From Chryseobacterium sp. UBA6632 (GTDB lineage Bacteria > Bacteroidota > Bacteroidia > Flavobacteriales > Weeksellaceae), in NCBI GenBank assembly GCA_002455915.1, contig DKLU01000393.1:1-6023 (forward strand): a DNA stretch of 6,023 bases. The letters are read 5' to 3'. Under the pieces are notes generated by a model. The model saw nothing but the letters and a program-made list of their open reading frames with translations, was not told the origin of the DNA and did no database searches. A program made the position numbers and the translations under genes. This document shows positions 1-5,933 of the stretch, piece by piece (positions within the stretch are counted from its first letter, which is position 1; each line of letters begins with the position of its first letter).

Positions 1-2415
1 TTTGGTATCGAGGAAAGAATTAACCGTTTTGTTATCTTTCAATTCGTTCAGAAACGCAGATTTTCCTGTCATTTCTTTAAACTTATCCTTTACGCCTGCC
101 AGCGGATCACCCGGAACTAATTTGGAAATATCAGCCATTACCACCGCTTCTCCTATAAAGCCGATATTTGCCAACCCTCCGTTTGGATTGGTTGAAATAT
201 TGAAACCCGCCATGATACTAACCGCTTTTTCGCTCGCTACCGAACCGTAAATTCCGGCTCTTAGGGCAAGTCCTACAGAATTGTCTGGTTTTAAAACCAA
301 TGCTCTATCTGCATACGTCGGATTAAGAGACATATCTCTATCCGGAATCATATGATAAAATGCCCCTCCGGTAAACCCAGTAATTGTTAAGGCCGTAGCC
401 TGAATTTTCAATCCTTTTACTGAGCCCTCAAAGCCCCAGTACCTGAAAGTACTGTATCCGTAGGCAGCATTAACTTCAACCTCGACTCCTTTTGGTGCTC
501 TTAATTCAGCTTTGAGATGGGCTGTAAAACCATTGCCATATAAAGGATCTTTTCTCATAATCTGAAATTCACCCGAAACAATGGCAACTCCAATATCAAC
601 ATTTCTTAGTCCTAATTTTGTCAGATTAAAACCGTCATATTTCCATCGTTGCTTATTATTTTCATTCGTAATGAGCCCCCGAATCATCATTCCTCCGTTT
701 GCAGAGAATCGTTCCTCTTGTAATCCAACAGTTACTTCAAACCCCAGACTTACTTGTGAGCCATCTGCAATAATTACAATATCTTTTATACTTGCGGGAA
801 AATTGGCTAATTTCTGTTCACCCTTTACTCCGAAATATTGTGCCGTTATATAAGGAGCTTTTGTCTGAAGGGTTAAACCTTGAAACTCAATCCCCTTAAA
901 GTCGGCATCTTTTTTTTCATTAGGATCATTATCAGATACCGAAGCATTAGCTCCAATGGCAAGACTCCCATTAAGAATAGCTTTGGGCAAAAACTCTCTG
1001 TTTTTCACCCTCATTTCTATAGTGGAACCTGATGCTATGGTTGCTTTAGCACTCCATATGTCGAAATTGATATCACTGAAAGTAGTAACAGAAATTAGAT
1101 ATTCTTCCTCTGTTATCATCCCTCTGTATCCTAAATATTTGGGAATGTTATTATTTTGAGTATCATTATTTTTTTGAAGTGGCAATTGAATCGTACCTTC
1201 CAGCTCAGCGCCTATAATTTTAGAAGCAGCTAGATTTATCCCTACCTTGTCAAGAGAATAGCGCCAAGCATTTTCTTTATTAGTTATCCCTCTGTCTAAA
1301 GAAAAAATATTATTCGCTGCAAAATTTCCTGATACCCCGTAAGAGTCAATCAAAAGATTATTGGCTTCAAAAGAGACCCGGCTGTCCATATGATCATCTG
1401 TTTTAAATTCCTGAGGTAAACCTATGTGCAACGTTTCTACATACAACCCTCTCCAGGATTCTGTACCCCCGATAAGATATCCATGAGTATCATAGTATTG
1501 TGGAAAAATAACAGTAGGATCTGTTCGTAAATCACTTAGATCTAAAACAGCATTATTTACAAAAAACGAAAAATATCCTTTATCCTGATTTTTAATTTGA
1601 GAAGTGATGGCAAAAGGAGTAATGCTAACTTTTACTAAAATATCATTCCAATCTGTCGCCTTAAAAGCAAAATCTCCACGAACTCTGTTGGTTTGCCCGT
1701 TAACCGCAAGCTCAGGTAAGACACTCCCATTATCATCCAACGGAACCAGAACATTTCTGGATATTTGTACATTTCCTTTTAGTGAAAGTTCTTTTATTCC
1801 GTCACAATCAATAATAACATAAGTATTGTCATTAACACTTCCGCCGTTTAATTTGTTAATCCTGCCACCTTCTAATGTAAGCATCCATTGATTTTGGTTA
1901 AACGGCATATTGATATCTCCCAATAAAGATAATTTAGCATCACCAACTATCTTTCCGTTGTATGATAACTTAACATCTTCAGCTCCAAAATACAATGTTT
2001 TCTTACCTCCTTCAATCCCTTGCTGGGGTGTTACAACACGAGCATAAACATTAATGAGGGCATATTCAGGGGTAAATTTGGCTTTCGTAACAACGATTCC
2101 GTATTCTACGTTTGACTTATTTTCTTTGATTCCGATGGGAAGCTCCGTAAGATCATTGGGATTAATAAGATTGGTAAAGTGTCCACTGCTTTCAAGGACA
2201 TTAAAAGCTCCGATTGCCTTTCCGATTTCTGCATCTGCTTCCGGATCACTATTTATAACAGATAAAAAATGATCTGAATTCAATCCTGAAAAAAGATTTA
2301 GGTGAGTATTTTTTTCTTTTAAACCTAAAGAATCTATCTTAATAGGTGAATTAGCAATGAGTTTATGAGAAAAAAAGAATGAGAAAATTAGAAAAATAGT
2401 AAATATTTTTTTCAT
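1..2415 (-). CDS. Large exported beta-rich protein of unknown function (3' end beyond window)
   Basis: The minus strand is open for 805 codons from an ATG at 2415 to the window edge with no stop, so the C-terminal part is missing. The start is well fixed: it is the only in-frame ATG before an upstream in-frame TAA at 2455-2457. Residues 1-21 form a classic signal peptide (MKK, then a hydrophobic Ile/Phe stretch, ending LIA before Asn22), so export across the inner membrane is expected. The rest is rich in Gly, Asn, Asp and alternating hydrophobic residues, suggesting mostly beta structure. There is a single cysteine (Cys204) and no later membrane helix. Weak internal repetition is visible: Trp/Tyr-containing strands followed about 18-20 residues later by a G-x(2-5)-G patch (W384/G402, W591/G609, W660/G680). 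I recognise no catalytic motif or named family. A repetitive surface, periplasmic or outer-membrane-associated protein is an inference only; any C-terminal secretion signal lies outside the window. Confidence 0.92.
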   Translation of the reverse strand, partial: MKKIFTIFLIFSFFFSHKLIANSPIKIDSLGLKEKNTHLNLFSGLNSDHFLSVINSDPEADAEIGKAIGAFNVLESSGHFTNLINPNDLTELPIGIKENKSNVEYGIVVTKAKFTPEYALINVYARVVTPQQGIEGGKKTLYFGAEDVKLSYNGKIVGDAKLSLLGDINMPFNQNQWMLTLEGGRINKLNGGSVNDNTYVIIDCDGIKELSLKGNVQISRNVLVPLDDNGSVLPELAVNGQTNRVRGDFAFKATDWNDILVKVSITPFAITSQIKNQDKGYFSFFVNNAVLDLSDLRTDPTVIFPQYYDTHGYLIGGTESWRGLYVETLHIGLPQEFKTDDHMDSRVSFEANNLLIDSYGVSGNFAANNIFSLDRGITNKENAWRYSLDKVGINLAASKIIGAELEGTIQLPLQKNNDTQNNNIPKYLGYRGMITEEEYLISVTTFSDINFDIWSAKATIASGSTIEMRVKNREFLPKAILNGSLAIGANASVSDNDPNEKKDADFKGIEFQGLTLQTKAPYITAQYFGVKGEQKLANFPASIKDIVIIADGSQVSLGFEVTVGLQEERFSANGGMMIRGLITNENNKQRWKYDGFNLTKLGLRNVDIGVAIVSGEFQIMRKDPLYGNGFTAHLKAELRAPKGVEVEVNAAYGYSTFRYWGFEGSVKGLKIQATALTITGFTGGAFYHMIPDRDMSLNPTYADRALVLKPDNSVGLALRAGIYGSVASEKAVSIMAGFNISTNPNGGLANIGFIGEAVVMADISKLVPGDPLAGVKDKFKEMTGKSAFLNELKDNKTVNSFLDTK

Positions 2416-2435
2416 ATATGTGTTAGGTATTTGTG

Positions 2436-2443
2436 CAAATGTA
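2436..2443 (-). promoter_or_regulatory. Bacteroidetes-type -7 promoter element for the large exported protein gene
   Basis: On the minus strand the sequence reads TACATTTG, an exact match to the Bacteroidetes sigma-ABfr -7 consensus TAnnTTTG. It lies 20 bp before the ATG at 2415, giving a predicted leader of roughly 15 nt. No TTG or TTTG -33 element is present at the usual distance; that stretch is a run of T on the minus strand. Placement is good, but the missing -33 box limits confidence. Confidence 0.5.
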
Positions 2444-3080
2444 TAATTATTTTGTTAAAAAAAATGAAAAAAAAATAATTATTTTTTTCTTACATCCATA
2501 TTACCAATTAATTCATTATCTCTAAATATTGAAAGAAAACGGTTTTAAACCTTAGATAGACGCTTAACGTAAATTAATCAGATGGGCTATCACAAATTGT
2601 TAAATTGGGATATATCTTGTGAATTAGCTTTATAAAACATAATGAATGTCAATCAGAATTTTATAAAAAAAGAAAATCCGTTTCCTCACCAACATCAGAA
2701 ACTCTTGTAGAACTAGACAAGACTCATAGTTACGTTCAAAATAAAAAACGACTACTGAACCTAGATTGCAGTTGATAGATTTGCAAAAAACTTCGTCGAT
2801 TTTGTTAAAAAAATACACCCCTTTTCAAAATCCTATAGAACAGATCAAAAAATAAAAACTAATGGTTTTTGTAGTTATTATTGTAATAAGTTACTCAATA
2901 TTAACTTTTAAATAAAAAACTGAAAACCAGAAACATAAACATTTACTATGTAGAGAATTAGATATATTTGGCAAACTCAAAAGAAAAAAGAAAATGCTAT
3001 ATATGTTTGGAAATTTATTAAAAATACTTTTTAAAATTAATATTTTTAGTTTTCACTTCTAATTTTGAAACTTAGCGAAT
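2444..3080. other. Long AT-rich intergenic gap without a convincing gene
   Basis: More than 600 bp separate the start of the large exported protein gene from the terminator of the hydrolase gene. I see no ORF with protein-like composition: the longest, about 60 codons on the minus strand at 2630-2818, is mostly Phe, Tyr, Ile, Leu and Lys as expected from random AT-rich DNA. No tRNA-like or GC-rich structured element stands out. A short perfect palindrome (GGTTT-T-AAACC) sits at 2541-2551. Two exact TAnnTTTG matches on the plus strand, at 2963-2970 and 3002-3009, lack -33 boxes at normal spacing. The gap may be eroded DNA or carry an unrecognised small RNA. Confidence 0.6.
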
Positions 3081-3112
3081 AAAAAGCCAGCATTAAAAAA
3101 TGCTGACTTTTT
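3081..3112 (-). terminator. Rho-independent terminator of the hydrolase gene, possibly bidirectional
   Basis: Two 14-nt arms (3081-3094 and 3099-3112) pair around a 4-nt loop. On the minus strand the RNA reads AAAAAGUCAGCAUU, loop UUUU, then AAUGCUGGCUUUUU, with the trailing U tract expected of an intrinsic terminator. The only imperfection is a G-U wobble on the minus strand but a C-A mismatch on the plus strand, which points to selection in the minus direction. It begins 11 bp after the hydrolase stop codon. The A and T flanks also allow weaker termination of plus-strand transcripts. Confidence 0.88.
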
Positions 3113-3123
3113 AATAAATTCCA

Positions 3124-3867
3124 TTATTTCAAAATCTCCTTCAAAAACATTAGCGTGTGATTCCAGGCTCTTTTTGCCATCACAGCATTATAATCCGGTG
3201 ATTTCGGATCGGTAAAAGTATGTTTGGAGTGAGCATACGTAATGATTTGCCAGTCTGCATTTCCATCGTTCATCTCCTTGATCAAATTATTGTAGTCTTC
3301 AGGGCTTACACTTTTGTCGTCTGCTGGATTTTCAACCAAAATCTTTGTAGAAATTGGTCCGTTTACTCTCGTCTGATCTTTCCCGATACTTCCGTGAATT
3401 GAAACAACACCCACCACAGGAAGGCTTCCACGCGCAGATTCCAATGCACCGGTTCCTCCAAAACAATAACCAATGACAGCAATTTTATCTGCTACCGCTC
3501 CGTTTTTCTTCAACTGATCCAGCGCCAAAGAAATTCTCTTTTGGTACAAATCATAGTTTTTTTTGAAATATCCGGAGTTTTTTGCAGCAGTATCCATATT
3601 GGTTGGAATATTTCCCTCCCCATAAATATCTGCAACAAAAGCAACATAACCTTGTTTTTCCAGTTCGATGGCCGCATTTTTGGCTTCGTCATCAATTCCT
3701 TTCCAGGCGGGTAAAATCAAAACTCCGGGAAGTTTTTTTCCTGCATTTGAAGTCACCAAACCATTTAGTTTTTGCGAACCATCCTGATAAGAAACCGTTT
3801 TAAGATTTTGACTAAAAATAGTTCCTGAACTCATTAAAAATGCCGCGAATAATATTGAACGTATCAT
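3124..3867 (-). CDS. Secreted dienelactone hydrolase family protein (alpha/beta hydrolase)
   Basis: This 247-residue protein has a signal peptide (residues 1-20, ending GTIFSQ) followed by a full-length alpha/beta hydrolase of the dienelactone hydrolase (DLH) type. The nucleophile elbow is GYCFGG with Cys135, the acid is most likely Asp184 in ADDKSV, and the histidine is His216 in HSKHTF, so the Cys-Asp-His triad is complete and in order. The strand PGVLILPAWKG (47-57) and the GYVAFVADIYGEG segment (73-85) match the family's early core. Compared from memory with Pseudomonas clcD-type DLH, the substrate-handling residues Glu36, Arg81 and Arg206 correspond to Ala54, Glu84 and Asp220, so true dienelactone is an unlikely substrate. 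A periplasmic esterase or lactonase role is inferred. The ATG at 3867 is chosen because it begins the signal peptide. A terminator follows the stop; no clear promoter element precedes it, and a hairpin repeat lies 26 bp upstream. Confidence 0.92.
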   Translation of the reverse strand: MIRSILFAAFLMSSGTIFSQNLKTVSYQDGSQKLNGLVTSNAGKKLPGVLILPAWKGIDDEAKNAAIELEKQGYVAFVADIYGEGNIPTNMDTAAKNSGYFKKNYDLYQKRISLALDQLKKNGAVADKIAVIGYCFGGTGALESARGSLPVVGVVSIHGSIGKDQTRVNGPISTKILVENPADDKSVSPEDYNNLIKEMNDGNADWQIITYAHSKHTFTDPKSPDYNAVMAKRAWNHTLMFLKEILK

Positions 3868-3893
3868 AATTTTAAATTAATTTTTTTCTTTGA

Positions 3894-3984
3894 AGCTTTA
3901 TCCCGCTTTCCGCTGTATCTTTTGGGTTACGGTCTCCGCTTCGCTCCGACCGCAATCCAAAAGCATGTCGCTTCAATCGGGGCT
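3894..3984. repeat. GC-rich compound hairpin element, probable dispersed flavobacterial intergenic repeat
   Basis: A roughly 90-bp island, clearly richer in G and C than its surroundings, folds as nested imperfect arms: AGC 3894-3896 with GCT 3982-3984, CCCG 3902-3905 with CGGG 3978-3981, CTTTTGG 3919-3925 with CCAAAAG 3957-3963, and CGGTC 3930-3934 with GACCG 3948-3952, around a CT-rich loop. Read on the minus strand it starts AGCCCCGATTGAAGCG and ends AGCGGAAAGCGGGAT. I recall this conserved outer pair, with a variable centre, as a recurring intergenic element in Flavobacterium and Chryseobacterium genomes; that recollection is unverified. It sits between two minus-strand genes, just upstream of the hydrolase start. 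It encodes no protein. Confidence 0.7.
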
Positions 3985-4083
3985 AGGTATTTTGTCGGAT
4001 ATCCACTGTTTTACACGAATTCAATACTCTGTTTGACATCGCTTAGATAACTAAAGTTCGAATCTTTCAATAGCGTTGTTTAG

Positions 4084-4096
4084 ATTCTTCAAGAAT
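4084..4096. repeat. Short palindrome in a possible degenerate intergenic repeat
   Basis: ATTCTT, a single C, then AAGAAT form a perfect 13-nt inverted repeat. On the minus strand the context reads GTCATTCTTGAAGAATCT, which resembles a common type of extragenic repeat in Bacteroidetes (recollection, not checked). The adjacent 11-mer CAAAAGCATGT (4099-4109) also occurs inside the GC-rich hairpin element at 3958-3968, which may tie the two repeats together or be chance. Confidence 0.35.
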
Positions 4097-4213
4097 GACA
4101 AAAGCATGTTAGAAACCGTAATAATTAAAAATCCTTCATCTAAATTACTAAAATAACTCAGAAAAAGGATGAATAGACCATTATTTAATTTTTAAAGTCA
4201 ATTTTAATCTCAA

Positions 4214-4260
4214 CCTTATCCTTATCCTTATCCTTATCCTTATCCTTATCCTTATCCTTA
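4214..4260. repeat. Hexanucleotide tandem repeat (CCTTAT)7.8
   Basis: Seven perfect copies of CCTTAT run from 4214 to 4255, followed by five bases of an eighth (4256-4260), 47 bp with no interruption. On the minus strand it reads as repeated TAAGGA. The first TAA on that strand (4258-4260) is the stop codon of the HsdR-like gene, so the array begins exactly inside the stop and extends through its 3' untranslated region. In that gene's reading frame every second codon of the array is TAA. Perfect short arrays like this are prone to slipped-strand length change. Confidence 0.97.
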
Positions 4261-4689
4261 ACTAGGTTTGTAAAATTGATATTGTTCATTTTCATAATAT
4301 GCATTAATATGCTGCAAACCATTCGTTAAAATAATTTCTTTTGCTCCGATGATAGAATTATATCTTGCAGTTTGCTCAAATGTTTTTTCTGTCAATTTAA
4401 TTTGTGGAGCTTTGCATTCAATCAAAATAATAGGTTCTGTTTTTTCTGTTATTAAGAGGTCTATTCTCTTTGTTAAACCGTTTAAAACAATCTTTTTTTC
4501 GGTAATTAAAGCAGAAGTTGAATAGGATTTTACGGTCAGATAATAGTGAATCCAATGTTGGCGCACCCATTCTTCAGGAGTGAGCAAAAGGTAAGTTTTA
4601 CGAACCAAATCATAAATAAAAAACTTATCTTTGTCTTTCTTGAATTTAAAATCAAAAGTTTCCTGAAAATTCAGTTTTGGAAGTTCCAT
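4258..4689 (-). CDS. Orphan HsdR N-terminal-like (HSDR_N_2 type) PD-(D/E)xK domain protein
   Basis: This 143-residue cytoplasmic protein resembles only the N-terminal nuclease domain of type I restriction R subunits. The PD-(D/E)xK signature is intact: Asp77 in KRIDLLI, then Glu91 and Lys93 in ILIECKAP. Further on, QTARY gives Gln106 and Tyr110, matching the QxxxY motif of HsdR and RecB-type nucleases. The TPEEWVRQHWIHY segment (37-49) matches the conserved start of the domain. No helicase motor follows, and no hsdM or hsdS is in view, so it is not a working restriction enzyme by itself. I recall the same short protein being annotated next to holA in many Bacteroidetes, suggesting a conserved DNA-related role; that role is inferred. 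Its ATG lies 7 bp from that of holA on the opposite strand. The stop codon lies inside a hexanucleotide tandem repeat, and no terminator hairpin is seen after it. Confidence 0.87.
   Translation of the reverse strand: MELPKLNFQETFDFKFKKDKDKFFIYDLVRKTYLLLTPEEWVRQHWIHYYLTVKSYSTSALITEKKIVLNGLTKRIDLLITEKTEPIILIECKAPQIKLTEKTFEQTARYNSIIGAKEIILTNGLQHINAYYENEQYQFYKPS
4626..4633 (+). promoter_or_regulatory. Candidate -7 element for holA inside the HsdR-like gene
   Basis: TATCTTTG is an exact TAnnTTTG match on the plus strand, 63 bp before the holA ATG and inside the 5' coding region of the divergent gene. It would give a leader of nearly 60 nt. No TTG -33 box is present at normal spacing. A nearer, imperfect alternative is CAGTTTTG at 4672-4679. 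Confidence 0.35.
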
Positions 4690-4696
4690 TTATAAG

Positions 4697-5734
4697 ATGA
4701 AAGAATTAGATTTAATCCTCAAAAATATTAAAAATAAAGAAGTTTTACCTATTTATTTTTTCCACGGAGAAGAACCTTACTTTATAGATCTTGCTGTAAA
4801 AGCCCTTGAACACGACTTTTTAACCGAAGACGAAAAAGCTTTTAACCAAACAGTGGTTTATGGAAAAGATACCACTTATCAGGAAATTCTTTCGTTGGCG
4901 CGACAGTTTCCGATGATGGGCGATAAGCAGGTAATCATTGTAAAAGAAGCACAGGATTTAAAGCTAAATGAACCCGAAACTAAAGCCTTGGAAAAGTATG
5001 TTGAAAATCCTGTTCCATCGACGGTTTTGGTTTTCGCGCACAAACACAAGAAATTAGACAGCCGAAAAAAGGTTACGAAATCTTTAGATAAAATCAATGC
5101 CTTATTTTTAAGTGAATCGATAAAGGAAAATAATCTTCCAAAATGGATTTCAGACGAATGTATTTCACTTGGGATAAGAACGGCTCCCAATATTTCTCAT
5201 TTATTGGCAGAATATCTTGGAAACGACCTGTCAAGAATCGCGAATGAATTGAACAAACTAAAAATCATCCTGAAACCGGGTGAGGTTCTTGACGGAAAAA
5301 TCATCGAAGACCACATTGGCATCAGCAAAGAATACAACGTTTTCGAATTACAGAAAGCTTTAGGAACAAAAAATGCCAACGCAGCATTTAAAATTGCTCA
5401 TTTTATGGGCAAAAATCCTAAAAACAATCCTTTTGTGATGATGTTGGCGAGTCTGTATAATTATTTTTCCAATGTCATTATCTATCATACGATGACGGGA
5501 CAACCACAGCAGACTATTGCCTCTCAAATGGGTGTTCATCCTTACTTTCTTAAAGATTACGCAGAATCCGCAAGATTATATCCTTTAAAACATGCCACAA
5601 GAGTTATTTCGATTTTAAGAGAATTCGATATGAAAGGAAAAGGATTGGGCGCTGTCAACATGAGCGAAGCGGAACTAATTAAGGAATTGGTTTACAAAAT
5701 CATCAATGTCGATAAGATTAAGATGAAAGTATAG
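4697..5734 (+). CDS. holA: DNA polymerase III subunit delta
   Basis: This 345-residue protein is full length for HolA, the delta subunit of the clamp-loader complex that opens the beta sliding clamp and loads it on primed DNA. The N-terminal AAA+-like domain begins with the family hallmark PIYFFHGEEPYFID (18-31). The segment RQFPMMGDKQVIIVKEAQDL (69-88) is the conserved stretch before the sensor region. VFAHKHKKLDSRKK (112-125) and the helical LLAEYLGNDLSRIANELNKL (169-188) belong to the middle domain. The C-terminal collar region includes PFVMMLASLYNYF (245-257), HPYFLKDYAESARLYP (281-296) and the closing SEAELIKELVYKII. As usual for delta, there is no Walker A P-loop. The ATG at 4697 places the hallmark at its normal position. 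The gene diverges from the HsdR-like gene with 7 bp between starts, so its promoter must lie within that gene. It is followed by a repeat-bearing spacer and trxB. Confidence 0.97.
   Translation: MKELDLILKNIKNKEVLPIYFFHGEEPYFIDLAVKALEHDFLTEDEKAFNQTVVYGKDTTYQEILSLARQFPMMGDKQVIIVKEAQDLKLNEPETKALEKYVENPVPSTVLVFAHKHKKLDSRKKVTKSLDKINALFLSESIKENNLPKWISDECISLGIRTAPNISHLLAEYLGNDLSRIANELNKLKIILKPGEVLDGKIIEDHIGISKEYNVFELQKALGTKNANAAFKIAHFMGKNPKNNPFVMMLASLYNYFSNVIIYHTMTGQPQQTIASQMGVHPYFLKDYAESARLYPLKHATRVISILREFDMKGKGLGAVNMSEAELIKELVYKIINVDKIKMKV
4720..4727 (-). promoter_or_regulatory. Candidate -7 element for the HsdR-like gene inside holA
   Basis: On the minus strand these bases read TATTTTTG, an exact TAnnTTTG match 30 bp before the ATG at 4689, giving a leader of about 25 nt. 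It lies within codons 8-11 of holA. No TTG -33 box is seen at the usual distance, and the region is AT-rich, so chance matches are possible. Confidence 0.38.
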
Positions 5735-5736
5735 TT

Positions 5737-5818
5737 TTGTTGATTGTTGTTCGTTGTCAGTTGATTGTATTATAGCATCACTCAGAACTATCAACCATCA
5801 ACTAAAAACTATTAACCA
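5737..5818. repeat. Inverted repeat with arms of degenerate 7-mers after holA
   Basis: The left arm (5737-5768) is four variants of a 7-mer ending in GTTGA or GTTGT (TTGTTGA, TTGTTGT, TCGTTGT, CAGTTGA). The right arm (5787-5818) carries the reverse-complement type (CTATCAA, CCATCAA, CTAAAAA, CTATTAA). Aligned as arms, 23 of 32 positions are complementary, with an 18-nt loop. It starts 3 bp after the holA stop codon, so it would fold in the 3' end of the holA mRNA and may act in termination or transcript stability, although it lacks a clean U tract. Similar TTGATGG/CAACTAT-type arrays are familiar to me from flavobacterial intergenic regions (unverified). Confidence 0.65.
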
Positions 5819-5843
5819 CAATCGAAATTCAACATATTAGATA

Positions 5844-5870
5844 TTGACAACTATCATTAAAATAAGTTTA
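5844..5870 (+). promoter_or_regulatory. Possible trxB promoter
   Basis: TTG at 5844-5846 (within TTGACA) is followed after 16 bp by TAAGTTTA at 5863-5870, which matches the Bacteroidetes -7 element TAnnTTTG at all but the last base. The spacing is slightly short for the flavobacterial consensus. It would give a leader of nearly 60 nt before the ATG at 5934. The assignment is tentative. Confidence 0.3.
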
Positions 5871-5933
5871 AATAAATATTAAAAATTACGAACTTAGCGG
5901 ACGTAAATTTTTAAATCTTTTGAAAAGCAAATT

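Noticed and set aside
2..2272. Several short plus-strand ORFs between 2 and 2272
   Set aside because: They lie antisense to an uninterrupted 805-codon minus-strand frame with a signal peptide and protein-like composition, so they are shadows of it.
2630..2818. A 62-codon minus-strand ORF in the AT-rich gap
   Set aside because: Its composition (Phe, Tyr, Ile, Leu, Lys rich, no domain-like pattern) is what random AT-rich DNA gives; it has no convincing promoter or leader and no recognisable homology.
3894..3984. A metabolite riboswitch in the hydrolase leader
   Set aside because: The fold is a symmetrical imperfect hairpin with no match to a riboswitch class I know, and I recall the sequence as a dispersed intergenic repeat rather than a leader specific to this gene.
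3868..4257. A degraded insertion sequence between the hydrolase and HsdR-like genes
   Set aside because: No transposase fragment in any frame, no matched terminal inverted repeats flanking the whole gap and no target-site duplication; small intergenic repeats explain the visible structure.
4214..4260. CRISPR array or telomere-like or origin iterons
   Set aside because: The unit is 6 bp with no spacers, the array is short and single, and no cas or replication initiator gene is adjacent; it is a simple tandem repeat.
4258..4689. A type I restriction-modification locus
   Set aside because: Only the N-terminal domain of HsdR is present in a complete short gene; there is no helicase region, hsdM or hsdS, and the neighbour is the housekeeping gene holA.
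4879..5379. Minus-strand ORFs inside holA
   Set aside because: They are antisense to a full-length, motif-complete HolA and show no protein-family features.
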